Virus record (IMG/VR): IMGVR_UViG_3300033144_000732
Location: 1-64,000 of that record
Source of the DNA: a virus
DNA length: 64,000 nucleotides
Direction: 5' to 3' (one strand)
The first letter of the stretch is position 1. Each line of letters opens with the position of its first letter. The translations under genes were made by a program, and so were the position numbers. Below the pieces are notes generated by a model that ran no database searches, had not been told where the DNA came from, and saw only the letters and a list, made by a program, of their open reading frames with translations. Shown piece by piece: positions 1 through 10,682 of this stretch.

Positions 1-958
1 TATACTTATGATAAGGAAGAATCCAGTTAGCATAGGCATGCAACCAGAAATTGTTTTTATAATGATAGTAATCAAATCCTACTATAGGAGCAATCTCACC
101 AAATCTATCTAGAGCTGACCATGCTTCTCTATTGTATCTATTCATTAAATCTCTAAAGATTGTTTCTCTAAATTCTAAATCTGTATCTGCAACTCTGTTT
201 CCATCCGGATCTATCCAATACCAATCATTTACTTCATTACCATTTTCATCTTCTTCAGTATAGAATATATCATCATATCCATATATAAAACCTAAAGTGT
301 ACCAAGGGTTTACTGCAAATCCATTCTCATCTGTCTCGTTTAACCAAATTTCAATTGGGTTATATCCATAAGCACGGTCATGAGTACGGTAAATAGCTCC
401 GCCAGATATACTAAACTTTTTACCTATAGGTAGTCTTAATCTTGCTTCTGCTGATTGATACTTTAAGTTGATCTTACCTACTTCTCTTGACTCAGCTTTA
501 ACTATATGATACTTACCTGTGTGTTTTACAAAGTATCTATTATTGTCAAAGTGCTCCCCTCTCCACCTTTCTTTCTCATAGTGTAGTTGATATTCTAATC
601 CTTGAAATGCTGAAGTTGGTGCTGTAAAAGCAAGTTGTGTCTCAGTACCATCATAAAAGTTTCTAGGTTTTCTTTCATAGTTAAACCTAGCTAATTTACG
701 TATACCAAAACCTAATCTATAATCAAATGGATATTGAGGTGTATTATCTTCTACAACGGGTATATCATATATACTACCATTGGGATTGGTTCTAACAAAA
801 TAAGTTGGCTCAGATGCTTCTATTGAGTTACTAATATCACCAGCACCATATACAGTCCCAAATTTTAAGAAATCTTTGTAAAGAGAGTCAAAGAAACCTT
901 GGGCATTTACAGCATATGATGACAGGAAAAGAACCAACAGAATTAAATATCTTTTCAT
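1..958 (-). CDS. Secreted, probably outer-membrane beta-barrel protein (3' end beyond window)
   Basis: An open frame starts at an ATG ending at position 958 and runs without a stop off the left edge, giving at least 319 residues. The N-terminus is a clear type I signal peptide: MKR, a hydrophobic LILLVLFLSS core, then a Bacteroidota-like cleavage region AVNAQG. The mature part has many short alternating stretches rich in Tyr, Phe and Arg (for example RLRLPIGKKFSISGG), as expected for amphipathic beta strands of an outer-membrane barrel. It is the last gene of the window in the direction of transcription, 95 bases after the nuclease-bearing giant protein, with a promoter-like motif in the gap. 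From memory, similar secreted proteins occur in aquatic Bacteroidota phages, but no function is established. Receptor masking or a virion-associated role are guesses. The reading frame and signal peptide are seen directly; the barrel fold is inferred. Confidence 0.8.
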   Translation of the reverse strand, partial: MKRYLILLVLFLSSYAVNAQGFFDSLYKDFLKFGTVYGAGDISNSIEASEPTYFVRTNPNGSIYDIPVVEDNTPQYPFDYRLGFGIRKLARFNYERKPRNFYDGTETQLAFTAPTSAFQGLEYQLHYEKERWRGEHFDNNRYFVKHTGKYHIVKAESREVGKINLKYQSAEARLRLPIGKKFSISGGAIYRTHDRAYGYNPIEIWLNETDENGFAVNPWYTLGFIYGYDDIFYTEEDENGNEVNDWYWIDPDGNRVADTDLEFRETIFRDLMNRYNREAWSALDRFGEIAPIVGFDYYHYKNNFWLHAYANWILPYHKY

Positions 959-1000
959 ATTTAAATTTTAAGTTATAGTCTATTACTGTTGGTTTATACT

Positions 1001-1010
1001 ATAATATAAC
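1001..1010 (-). promoter_or_regulatory. Candidate promoter -10-like motif
   Basis: On the minus strand this reads GTTATATTAT, about 43 bases before the start codon of the secreted beta-barrel protein. The same GTATATTAT-like element is found after terminators or in front of several other transcription units in the window. Promoter function is inferred from recurrence and position only. Confidence 0.35.
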
Positions 1011-1053
1011 TATTCTTATTTAAACAGAAAAGAATTAAACCTGTAAATTTGTC

Positions 1054-4000
1054 TTATTTAATATAGAAGTCATCATTTTCTAAGTAAGAATTCCACTTTT
1101 GAATTGAATAAACTATAGGGAATACATCTTTAAAGTTCTTCCAAACCTTAAACTCACCTTTTCTATCACCTCTTTGATAAACATAATCTGAGTTTGCTAA
1201 GAATTTTTCTTCATTACCACTCACCTTAGAGTAAGTATATCTTAAATTACCTATAATAAACATTTCTAAAAACTCTGCCATTTCAGTTACAGATCTCATT
1301 GCTGCAATTGGAGAGTTTAACATTTGATCAACTTGATTAAACCCTTCAGGTGAAGGCATGAATACCACAATTTCTTTATAAGCTCTTTGAGCAGTATATC
1401 TTGTAAAGTTTTTCATTCTCTTCTCAAAGTCACTATCGTCATCATCATCAGTAATGATCATATCAAATAGCATCGTAGTAAATAATGTACTAAACATGAT
1501 AGTTAAGTCTCCCATAGTTCTATAGAAACCAAACAGTTTATTTTCTGCACGCTGATCCATATTACCTCCTTCTCCAAAACTTCTTGATGTACCAAACTTC
1601 TCCATGCTATAGGCATTAACTTGAGCATCTAAGAATCCTTTACCATATTCTCTGAATGCCATATTACCTCTCATCAATTCTCTTTTAGCATAGTTCAAAA
1701 AGCTTAGGGCAGATCTATATCTACCTTCCATCCAACCAAGGTTTTGGTCAAAATACTCTCTTTGGTATCTTGCTCTAATTGCTGGAGCAACCCACTTCTT
1801 AAATTGTATTGCTAGATTACCAAGAGTATGGCTCTGTAATACAACTCTATCTTCTTTAGCATAGTTACCGTGGATTTGTTTGTTGACTTCACGGATTGTT
1901 TGTCTTAACTCATAATCAGACTTTCTTGAATAAGTTTCTGTTCTGCCTCTGAAATACTTAATCTTAATCTTGTCACCATATGTTTCTTGGCTGAAGTCTG
2001 GTCTTAATTTATTTGAATGAGTAGCAGTATCATATTGAAATGCATCATAGTAAGATATTGTTTCACCAGTCTCTTCATTAATAATCATAGTATCCATTAA
2101 AACAGACATACCAACTTTAGTTTGTGAGTTGTATTCCGCAGCATCCTGCATAACATAACCCCATTCAGATGCTCTAGCAAACCAACTTTTACCATCAGAA
2201 GTAGCTGATGATTGTTCACGGATGTCGGTCATTGGGTCCATCATTCTTAAACCATCTACAAAAGCCTCATATTTGTTATTAGGTAACTTAGGGTCATAAT
2301 CAGATTTACCTAGACCAGGAATTACACCAAAGGTTGCAACATCAAGCAAGTCTTCTGCTCCTCCATAAGATGTTCTCTCTACTAGAGAAGGGATTGCTCT
2401 TTTATTAAACTCCCATGTAGCTCTTCTAAAACTCTTTTGAGTATAAAATCTACCACCAATAGCTTCAATATTATTATTAAGTCTACCAATCAAGTAGTTA
2501 TTGAAGTTACCAAACGGGTTAAATGCTACATATGATAAGGAAGACAATTGTATAAGACCATCTGCTATTTTATCCATAGCTCCTTTAGTCACTAGTTCAT
2601 TATCATAATGAATCATAGACATAAACTTTTTAGCTCTTCTTACAACGTTAGCATCTTGCGTAGATTTGTTTCCTTTTCTACCAACCTTTTTTCTAACTCC
2701 ATCTTTGATCTTACCCATAAGACTTAAACCTGTACCTTGAGGTGGATCATATGTTCTATTTTCTATAACTTTAACAAAGGCTTCCAGTGTATCATCTACA
2801 GCACCCATTGTTTCATAGTTTTCTGCCATAGCACTAAACTTAAGAAGACTACTAGCCATATCTTTACTAATCTCTCCTCTTGTAGGTGATGACTCTAAAC
2901 GTAGCATTCTTCCGTTTAGATCTTTTATTTTTATATCGTACTCTTCTTTTGTCTTAATTTCACCCTTCTTCCATTGAGACTTTACATAATCTATTTCTTT
3001 TTGTAGTTCGGCCATCTGACCATCTACTCTTGGAGACCCTGTATAGAACACAGGCATTTGGTCAACAATATATCCTTGTTCATCTAACAGAACATTCTTT
3101 ACTGTAGATGTTTTCTTAAATGTATTCATAGCTCTACTACTAGCTATACTACCATATAGTTTATTCCAAACACCATCTTTCTTTTGTAGCTCATTTAAGA
3201 ATTTAGCTCTAACTAATGGAACTCTACCTGTCATTTGTGCTGAAACACCAATAGGAAGTTTTTTGAGTAGGTCATTCTCATACATGTCAACAAACATTTC
3301 ATAGAAGTCTTTTCTTGCTACACCTAAAGCAGACGTATCATTCATTATAGCTCTATACTGTTCGCTTGTCATGTCTTCTCCTTTAGATGACGTTTCTCTA
3401 GTCTGTCTATATTCAGGCTTCACAGCCATGAAGTTTGAATCTTTTTCAATTGCACCTGTTGGTTGACCACCAACTCTTATAGCTTTAGTATAATTTATAC
3501 GGTCATAATATTTAGCTTCATAAGCAGCATAAGCAGCAGGTGGAACTCCTGGTTTTACTTGCCAATAACCATGCTCATTTGCCTCACTACCCGGTGACCA
3601 AAACTCAAACTTTTCTCTTGCTCTTTTAAAATCTTCAGTATACCTGTGATATTCACCATCAACAAGTTTACCGTTTTCATCCTTTGTCTCAGCTCTAAAG
3701 AAGTTGCTATATGCTCTTCTTTTATTTGCAAGATCTTGGTTATAAGCTAAGTCTTCTGCAGATGCAGTTGCTTCATCAAATACTTCTCTATATTCATAAG
3801 GGTTTCCTTCATTATCATACAATACAGCACGTAATTCAAATTGTTTATCCCAATATTGTTTACCTATCTTCTTAACATAGTTGCCTGAAAATTGACCGTC
3901 TTCATCAAAAGTCAACATAAAATTAAATAGCTCTTCCTTTTTTGTACCAGGATCAAGTTTTAACAACCTTTGAGCTGTTGTTCTAATCATCCTTTCTCTA

Positions 4001-6831
4001 TCAGCAATCTTATCTAATAAAACCTGCTTTTGGTATTTACGTATCTTATCCATTGTTGCAAGTAAAAGATCTGGAGACGTTGCCATATCTTTTGTTTGAT
4101 ATTCTGTATCAGAAATATCAGGCACCCTTTTCATAATGTCTTTTAGATCTTGCTCAGTAAAATAACTACCATCTCCACCAAAATCATTTTTAGAATACTT
4201 TCTGATCATTTCCATTACAAAGTAATCAATCTGCTGATCTACTATACCTGGTGAACTTTTTGTACCACCAAGTTGATTTAAGTTAGCTTGAATAGTAGCA
4301 ATTAAACTTACCTGTGTACTGTTTAATCCTTCAAAAGATTTAAGACTATGCAATCCTTCAAACGTTGTTTTAAACCTATCAAAACCTAACAAATATGTTA
4401 TATAGTTAGGATCATCAACATTTTTAGGATCTTCTATATACTCTTTAAATTGTCTTATTTGTTTAAGGGCATCCTGTAACAATTCTGCTAGAGCTACACT
4501 TTGACCTTGTGGTCCTTGACTCATAGCAATACTTATGTATGCTATTGTTTTAGATATTTGTTCAATTTCTTTATCCTTACTCAATAAGGAAAACACAGGT
4601 TTCTTAAGAGTTTCAATTGCTTCTCTTCTGCTGATTAATGCTCTCTGGTAATCAGAAAGCATACCCGCAGCTATATTATATTCTGTATAATCTTTAGCGT
4701 CTTCTTTATCAGATTCAGTTGTAGTATCTTGATAATCTTTACCATTCCAAACAGCATTAGGATCATCTTTAGACTCTTCATCTAATCTTCTTCTATTTGC
4801 AGAATTTCTATTAGGTGGAATAAGTTCATCTATAATATCCTGAAACATGCTAGGTGGGTGTGGTACAAACCTATCAAAAGCAATTTCTCCATTGAAAGTT
4901 TGATCAACACCTTTTCCTTCTATTCCAACATTATAGTGTATTGTGGCAGCACCCCATTCATCATAGTAGTCTACTTCATAACCCATATTTTCTGCCATCC
5001 TTCTATAAAGGTTAACCTGTAGATTATGTTGTCCTGCTGTAGAAAGCTCTGTTCTTAAACCTTTTTGTTTTAAAACACTGTCATCTGCAAGTGGATATGC
5101 TACATCATATTGTCTAATCAGACCTCTACCATCTTGACTCTTTACCATTTTACTTAAAGAGTTCTTAGTAGTCTTAAGATCCATAATTTTGATTACACCA
5201 TGGCGGTCAACAATTACAATATCTGCAGTACCTGCAATACCAGCTTTCTCATCAAATAAAACTACCTGAGAAAGAATAATGCTATCCTTTCTTCTCATGT
5301 TCTCCATTGTACTAGAAAGATCATTATACACTTTTTCAGCAACCTCTTTGCTTATAAGGTCTGTGTCAAGTGCTTCATAAGCTTCTTCAAATGTCAATCC
5401 TGCAATTTCACTATCTAATAGTTGATCAACTGCATTACCTATCTCTAAATTTATTGCTACTTCTTTTTGTCTTTCAGGGCTCATTGTCCCTTTGATCACA
5501 GTAGTAACAGACGCATATGTTTTTTTATCAGTAATATTTTGATAAGTGTGTGTCTTCTCATCTAACACAACAATACTACCACCTTCTTTAGCACTTGCAG
5601 ATAATGAATCTACTTCATCTGTTGTTTGTTGTGCAACATTAAACATAGATTCAATAGTAGCTCTTTGCTTTGAACCTTTTGGTGCTCTTGCTATTGCATC
5701 TTTAACTTGTTTTGCCTTCTTTGGTGTAAGGTTATATCTAACAGCACCGTCAACTCTTTTATTTAATTTAAATTGAATACCCTCTGTATTTAGTAATTTA
5801 GCTATGTCAGAGAAGTTTGTATCTGCTTTAATGTCACTAACCTCTAATGGTCTTCCTGTAAGATATTTATTAAAGTTATCTATGATACCCATAAACCATT
5901 CAAGTGCCTTTTTAATGACATCTAAAAATGATTTGGTTGGTTGTGTTTCATACTCTTTTTTGAAGTGTCTTGTTAATGCTTGTGTTACAATTTCAAGATC
6001 CCTTGCAGTTTCACTAAAGCTTCTCTTTTTATTATATGCTTGCTCAATTTGCTGAGTTAACTCAGGAAAATTCTTTTTTGCTTCATCTAATAAATTATTA
6101 AACAGCTCTTCGTTTTCTACTTTTATTGCATCAATAAACGGATGCAACATTTCTTCAATAGCAATTTCATCTGTAACTCTACCTTTTATAAGATAGGCAA
6201 CACCATTATAGTAAAAAGAATTCACCTCAGTAAAAGGTACATCAGTCTTTCTCCAGTTTGGTATTTGTGCATAAAGAGCACGTGCTTCTGTTACAGATAG
6301 TAGCTTCACATTAATCTGTGGGAATAACCTTTTAAGGTGCATAACAACCTGTCTAGATCTAGGCATATCCCATGATCTAGATTTTTCTATAATATCTGTT
6401 GCTGTAAACATACCTGGGTTCACATCCACCCTGTATGACTTTGGTGTTCTTGTTACAGTAAATGCATCTTGAGGTATATTATTTATCTCTAGGTACCTGT
6501 AAAATCTTTTTAAATTATTCTCTAAAAAGCTTTCCTGATAAGCCGTGGTTTGTGGGTTAGAGTTATTAATAAAAAACTGACCACCAATACGGCTACCTAT
6601 TCTTTTGTCTCTAATGTTATCTAACGTTGCTTCACCAAATTGTTTTTGCTTTAAATTAAATCTAATCTCTTCTTGTCTAGTCATTTCTTTTGCTGAGACA
6701 AGACTAGGAAAAGCATCTGAATTATTTGCACGCTGCCATCTATCTATAACAACAGAAGTCTTAAGGTCTGTGCCATAAAACTCTTTTAGTGCTATATATG
6801 CTGGATCATTTACGTTATAACAAGTTGCCAT
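1054..6831 (-). CDS. Giant virion protein with PD-(D/E)XK nuclease domain (1925 aa)
   Basis: This is one of three consecutive giant proteins. Residues about 430-615 form a RecB/Cas4-like PD-(D/E)XK nuclease: a GNAVDQLL helix, then AGTADIVIVD with Asp537, then KIMDLKTTK with Asp551 and Lys553, then a QHNLQVNLY stretch (601-609) matching the Q-x-Y helix typical of this superfamily. Near residue 226 lies EEMLHPF inside a context that resembles a zincin metallopeptidase helix, but the first His of HExxH is Glu, so it is probably inactive. The long remainder is helical and hydrophilic, and the last 400 residues resemble, from memory, the C-terminal part of crAss-like giant proteins. Its start lies 11 bases after the stop of the polymerase gene, so the two are probably co-transcribed. 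It is probably packaged and ejected. The nuclease fold is well supported; its substrate (host DNA, competing phage DNA or packaging intermediates) is unknown. Confidence 0.85.
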   Translation of the reverse strand: MATCYNVNDPAYIALKEFYGTDLKTSVVIDRWQRANNSDAFPSLVSAKEMTRQEEIRFNLKQKQFGEATLDNIRDKRIGSRIGGQFFINNSNPQTTAYQESFLENNLKRFYRYLEINNIPQDAFTVTRTPKSYRVDVNPGMFTATDIIEKSRSWDMPRSRQVVMHLKRLFPQINVKLLSVTEARALYAQIPNWRKTDVPFTEVNSFYYNGVAYLIKGRVTDEIAIEEMLHPFIDAIKVENEELFNNLLDEAKKNFPELTQQIEQAYNKKRSFSETARDLEIVTQALTRHFKKEYETQPTKSFLDVIKKALEWFMGIIDNFNKYLTGRPLEVSDIKADTNFSDIAKLLNTEGIQFKLNKRVDGAVRYNLTPKKAKQVKDAIARAPKGSKQRATIESMFNVAQQTTDEVDSLSASAKEGGSIVVLDEKTHTYQNITDKKTYASVTTVIKGTMSPERQKEVAINLEIGNAVDQLLDSEIAGLTFEEAYEALDTDLISKEVAEKVYNDLSSTMENMRRKDSIILSQVVLFDEKAGIAGTADIVIVDRHGVIKIMDLKTTKNSLSKMVKSQDGRGLIRQYDVAYPLADDSVLKQKGLRTELSTAGQHNLQVNLYRRMAENMGYEVDYYDEWGAATIHYNVGIEGKGVDQTFNGEIAFDRFVPHPPSMFQDIIDELIPPNRNSANRRRLDEESKDDPNAVWNGKDYQDTTTESDKEDAKDYTEYNIAAGMLSDYQRALISRREAIETLKKPVFSLLSKDKEIEQISKTIAYISIAMSQGPQGQSVALAELLQDALKQIRQFKEYIEDPKNVDDPNYITYLLGFDRFKTTFEGLHSLKSFEGLNSTQVSLIATIQANLNQLGGTKSSPGIVDQQIDYFVMEMIRKYSKNDFGGDGSYFTEQDLKDIMKRVPDISDTEYQTKDMATSPDLLLATMDKIRKYQKQVLLDKIADRERMIRTTAQRLLKLDPGTKKEELFNFMLTFDEDGQFSGNYVKKIGKQYWDKQFELRAVLYDNEGNPYEYREVFDEATASAEDLAYNQDLANKRRAYSNFFRAETKDENGKLVDGEYHRYTEDFKRAREKFEFWSPGSEANEHGYWQVKPGVPPAAYAAYEAKYYDRINYTKAIRVGGQPTGAIEKDSNFMAVKPEYRQTRETSSKGEDMTSEQYRAIMNDTSALGVARKDFYEMFVDMYENDLLKKLPIGVSAQMTGRVPLVRAKFLNELQKKDGVWNKLYGSIASSRAMNTFKKTSTVKNVLLDEQGYIVDQMPVFYTGSPRVDGQMAELQKEIDYVKSQWKKGEIKTKEEYDIKIKDLNGRMLRLESSPTRGEISKDMASSLLKFSAMAENYETMGAVDDTLEAFVKVIENRTYDPPQGTGLSLMGKIKDGVRKKVGRKGNKSTQDANVVRRAKKFMSMIHYDNELVTKGAMDKIADGLIQLSSLSYVAFNPFGNFNNYLIGRLNNNIEAIGGRFYTQKSFRRATWEFNKRAIPSLVERTSYGGAEDLLDVATFGVIPGLGKSDYDPKLPNNKYEAFVDGLRMMDPMTDIREQSSATSDGKSWFARASEWGYVMQDAAEYNSQTKVGMSVLMDTMIINEETGETISYYDAFQYDTATHSNKLRPDFSQETYGDKIKIKYFRGRTETYSRKSDYELRQTIREVNKQIHGNYAKEDRVVLQSHTLGNLAIQFKKWVAPAIRARYQREYFDQNLGWMEGRYRSALSFLNYAKRELMRGNMAFREYGKGFLDAQVNAYSMEKFGTSRSFGEGGNMDQRAENKLFGFYRTMGDLTIMFSTLFTTMLFDMIITDDDDDSDFEKRMKNFTRYTAQRAYKEIVVFMPSPEGFNQVDQMLNSPIAAMRSVTEMAEFLEMFIIGNLRYTYSKVSGNEEKFLANSDYVYQRGDRKGEFKVWKNFKDVFPIVYSIQKWNSYLENDDFYIK

Positions 6832-6842
6832 ATTTTATTCTT

Positions 6843-9800
6843 TTATATGAGACACTTAAGTCTTTCAATTAAATTTCTTTCTCCTTCTTCAGTACCGCTA
6901 AATAAATCAGATTCTAAAAAGTTTCTAGCATCATCTAAACTTCTGATTCCTTCTTTGGCTAGCTTAGCTTTTGCTTCTGAGTTATTCTGTACATTAGCAT
7001 CCCACCATACATCTAATTCAGGTGTCTCAGCTATAGTTTGAGACTCATCTAAATCTTTCTTAAGATTATCAGATTCAATTTGCTGTTCTTCTGTTTGCTC
7101 TGGCATAGCCATATCAACGTCTTCCATAACAGCATTCTCTGTCTCATCAAATTTAATACTAATCTGATTAGCAGACAAGTCAGCTAGCATCTTTTCTGTA
7201 TCACCTATTGGAACAGGAGAGTCTTCAACATTATTTTGAACTTCAACTGACTTTTCAGTAGCTGTAATTATTGCACCAGGAGATCTCATAGCCTCTGTCA
7301 TATTTGTTTGCTCTGGTGTTTGATTAGGAACTGGTTGATCTGCTACTTCATCAGCAGTCATTTTCAGATTTCTTAGTTGCTCATACTCCAAACGAGGACC
7401 AAAAGCAAATCCACCACCATACTGTTGGTTTGCACCCATACTTGGAACTTCACTATAGACATCATTCTCACCTTTCTTAAATATTCTATAGAACTTTCTA
7501 GTACCTTGTGTTTCACCTATTCTAATATAGTCTTGTTCAATATTTAGTATAGCAGGATCTATAGTAACTTCTTTATTTATTCTACTATATTTCATCCCTT
7601 CTGGTAAACCGGCATCTATTTCAAATGTGTTAAGCTTAGGCCCATTAACATTAGATGTAGAATAACCCTCTACTAGCTCATCAATCAATTCATCCTTAGT
7701 CATACCAAATGTGCTCTCAAAACCTGAGTCATTTCTAAGCGTATCTTCTACATTATTTATAACGTTTAAGTATCTGTTAATCACAAAAGGAGACACAGCT
7801 TGTAGTAAAGAAGCATACTTAAGTTGTAAACCATCTTTTACCATCATATAGTGTATAATAGATAGTGCACCCGCTCTAGTATCTAAATTACCATAGAGCT
7901 TAGCAAAAGATGTTTGCAAGTCTATCTTAGATGAAGCATTTAATCTTCTCCATGTATCTGCTAAAGCTAAGTTTAACTTAGTATTATTTCCTTCTTCAAA
8001 AGCTGATTGAACACCTACAAAAGAATCAAGGAAGAAATTGTCTTCTTGTACTTGATTTCTTAAATCATTAATGATTTTCACAATTGATAAATCAGATTGA
8101 TCTGCAGGACCTGGATAAATTAAATCATTTGTCAAAGGCGCTGCTAAAGAAGAACTTTCAGTATGATACTTCTGATATGCTTTTATAGTTAAATAAGATA
8201 ACACGTCCATCTCTACATTAGACATTGTTTCAAAATCAAAACTAGCTTGATCTGTATCTAACTGTTCGTATACATTATTGATTATACTATTAAAACCTGG
8301 ACTAACGGTTAATAAAGTAGCAGGTAATAAATCATCTGATATTTGTGTGTATATCTGCAAATATGTTTTAAAGAAACTATTTCCTTGTTTTAATAAAGGT
8401 GTAAGATCCATAGGCGCATTTTGACCAAATAGATCTTGTAACTGTACTCTTGACTGTCTTAAATCTGGAACTGAATTAGGCATTCCTTGAGTTAAAGAAG
8501 TAACCTTTGTAAGATTATTTGTAAATGAACTTATATCATTTATTCTTTTAAATAAAGATAGTACTTGTAATTTTTCTCTATCTGTTTGATTATCTGCTGA
8601 GTCAATACCTTTTGCAAACAATTCTTTTGTTAATCTTACAGGCTTTTTCTTTTCAGATTCTTCTAAGCCATTTAATAATCTTGCAATCTTTATATTTAAA
8701 AGTTTGTTTACACCTGGTTCAAACTTATCTTTTTTATTAAAAGCCTGAGTATATATATCTCTTATTTCTGCTTGGTTAATAAGCATTAAAGAAGTTTCAA
8801 GAGGGATACCAAGTGCAATCATATTACCTACAGCACCAATACTACTTGGATTTAAACCAAGCTTTCTTGCTAATCTTTCTTTTGCATTATCTGTCATAGC
8901 AGTAATCAATGCAGAAACTATATCTTGCTTTCTATCATTACCAATATAATCTACACTATAACTTTGGTATGGTTTACCATCTATAGATATAGGTCTATTA
9001 AGAGATATTTTATATTCTGTAAGCAGATTTAAATTTTGATTGATCTTTACAATAGGACCAATTGCAGCACCTTTGTTAGCTTCAAAAGACCTAACCATTC
9101 CTGTAAAATTATCTACATCTTGCTGTCCTTCATTTACTCTATCTTTAAATAGCTGAACACCCTCCATCTGAACTAATTCAGATAATGCAGTTTCAAGAAC
9201 TTCTAAATCAGCTGATTGATAAGCAATTGGTGTATTTCTTTTATCATCAGCAGTCTTGTCTTTAACTACTTCAGTCATACCAGCATGAGACACTAAAGCA
9301 TATCTAGTATCAACAACTCTATTATTTAACGGAGCTTCAAAAGGAACTCCATTATTTTTTATATAATCTTTGTATTGTGCTTCTGTTATTGGTAAGCCTA
9401 AAGTTAACATTGCTTTCCAACCATCCTCACTAATTCTTTTATTTCCTGCTTCTTTATCTGTTACAATGTTAAGCTCTGTTTCAGTAATACTATTATCTAA
9501 TTTTGCAGCTAACACATCATCTTTATATAGTCTTGCAGCTTCAGAAAGAGTAGTACCAGTTTCATTAACCTTATTGTTTACATATCTCACATAATCTTCA
9601 TAACTGTCACTGTACTCAATAAACTCACCATCTTTGACATAATACTCTTTTGTTACAGCATATACTTTATCTATATCAAAGTCAGCACCAGATATTTCTA
9701 CTAGTTCTTTAGGGAACATTGCAGAAGATCCATAGTATGCAGGTAAAAAGTCTACAATCTTTGTTGCCATTGCTGAGTGCTTATCTTGTGAAGGGATACG

Positions 9801-10682
9801 TACAGCAAACATTTTTGCAACAACATCTGGAATAGCTCTATCACTATTAGCAATCAATCCTAATACTTCAGAGTTATGTGGTGATGTGATTGATTCAGAA
9901 TATCTTTGGCCTGTTGCAGTAGTTGGGTCTTGAGGATCAGTGTATTCCATAACACCTACTCTAAGATCATCTAGTACAACTATGCCTCCACCAGGTATAT
10001 TGTTTGGTGTAAGCTCTTGTAAATCTGCCAAGTCATCTTTTGTTCCTTTCCAATTTCTTTCTCTAATTACTTCAGATCTTACTGGTATAGTTACACCATC
10101 TACTACTTCTACTTCATATACTCTTCTATATATCTTATGCCCAAAGTCAGAAACAAGGGATAATGACAAACCAGGAGATGATTCTCTAAATACACCTCTA
10201 CTAAAGTATGTTAAAAATAATTGCTGAAACTTTGCAGCAGTAATTGGATTGTTAAGATTATACTTTTGCTGACCATCCTCAGTTGAGAAAAACTCTAATA
10301 GGTTTGAGCTAGCACCACTAGCCTTTAAACCTGCAACTGCATAATCTAAAAATGCTGCTAAGTTTGGTGTTATTGAACCTTTAGCTTTTGATAAACTAAA
10401 CTCATCTTGAGCAGCGTCAAAAGTAAAGACTAAATTTCTTTTATTTTTATAATTCAACATTACTCTTTGTGAGACAGCTGTATTATAAGCATCAATAACT
10501 TTAGATACTGGTAAGCTTTGACCAAATATGGTAACTTTAATCTCTTTACCATTTTCATCTTTAAGTAAATGCTCTGATGTAATTAATGATTTAATCTGTG
10601 AAGGATCAGTAATTACTAACTTGTTACTTGGATTAATAACTTGTAATCCTAAGAACTGAGTATTTAAAGTAGTATACTCCAA
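6843..10682 (-). CDS. Virion RNA polymerase, catalytic (beta'-like) double-psi-barrel part (1279 aa)
   Basis: Residues 334-338 read DFDID, followed by KVYAV, in the context EISGADFDIDK. This is the metal-binding catalytic motif of crAss-like virion RNA polymerases, equivalent to DxDGD in the beta' double-psi barrel of cellular RNA polymerases. The preceding FAVRIPSQDKHS and the VDFLPAYYGSSAMFPKELV segment also fit that family. The enzyme is expected to be packaged, ejected and used to transcribe early genes. The listed start is a TTG; no ATG occurs in the first 70 residues, and the frame stays open upstream to position 10757, overlapping the end of the previous gene. The other half of the active site is encoded by that previous gene, so this is probably the second part of one very large polypeptide (see junction entry). 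The C-terminal 150 residues are acidic and low-complexity. Confidence 0.93.
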   Translation of the reverse strand: MEYTTLNTQFLGLQVINPSNKLVITDPSQIKSLITSEHLLKDENGKEIKVTIFGQSLPVSKVIDAYNTAVSQRVMLNYKNKRNLVFTFDAAQDEFSLSKAKGSITPNLAAFLDYAVAGLKASGASSNLLEFFSTEDGQQKYNLNNPITAAKFQQLFLTYFSRGVFRESSPGLSLSLVSDFGHKIYRRVYEVEVVDGVTIPVRSEVIRERNWKGTKDDLADLQELTPNNIPGGGIVVLDDLRVGVMEYTDPQDPTTATGQRYSESITSPHNSEVLGLIANSDRAIPDVVAKMFAVRIPSQDKHSAMATKIVDFLPAYYGSSAMFPKELVEISGADFDIDKVYAVTKEYYVKDGEFIEYSDSYEDYVRYVNNKVNETGTTLSEAARLYKDDVLAAKLDNSITETELNIVTDKEAGNKRISEDGWKAMLTLGLPITEAQYKDYIKNNGVPFEAPLNNRVVDTRYALVSHAGMTEVVKDKTADDKRNTPIAYQSADLEVLETALSELVQMEGVQLFKDRVNEGQQDVDNFTGMVRSFEANKGAAIGPIVKINQNLNLLTEYKISLNRPISIDGKPYQSYSVDYIGNDRKQDIVSALITAMTDNAKERLARKLGLNPSSIGAVGNMIALGIPLETSLMLINQAEIRDIYTQAFNKKDKFEPGVNKLLNIKIARLLNGLEESEKKKPVRLTKELFAKGIDSADNQTDREKLQVLSLFKRINDISSFTNNLTKVTSLTQGMPNSVPDLRQSRVQLQDLFGQNAPMDLTPLLKQGNSFFKTYLQIYTQISDDLLPATLLTVSPGFNSIINNVYEQLDTDQASFDFETMSNVEMDVLSYLTIKAYQKYHTESSSLAAPLTNDLIYPGPADQSDLSIVKIINDLRNQVQEDNFFLDSFVGVQSAFEEGNNTKLNLALADTWRRLNASSKIDLQTSFAKLYGNLDTRAGALSIIHYMMVKDGLQLKYASLLQAVSPFVINRYLNVINNVEDTLRNDSGFESTFGMTKDELIDELVEGYSTSNVNGPKLNTFEIDAGLPEGMKYSRINKEVTIDPAILNIEQDYIRIGETQGTRKFYRIFKKGENDVYSEVPSMGANQQYGGGFAFGPRLEYEQLRNLKMTADEVADQPVPNQTPEQTNMTEAMRSPGAIITATEKSVEVQNNVEDSPVPIGDTEKMLADLSANQISIKFDETENAVMEDVDMAMPEQTEEQQIESDNLKKDLDESQTIAETPELDVWWDANVQNNSEAKAKLAKEGIRSLDDARNFLESDLFSGTEEGERNLIERLKCLI

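Noticed and set aside
5546-6055. Plus-strand ORFs opposite the nuclease protein
   Set aside because: They lie wholly within a convincing minus-strand gene, are low-complexity and Ser/Cys/Leu-rich, and have no recognisable domain or start context.
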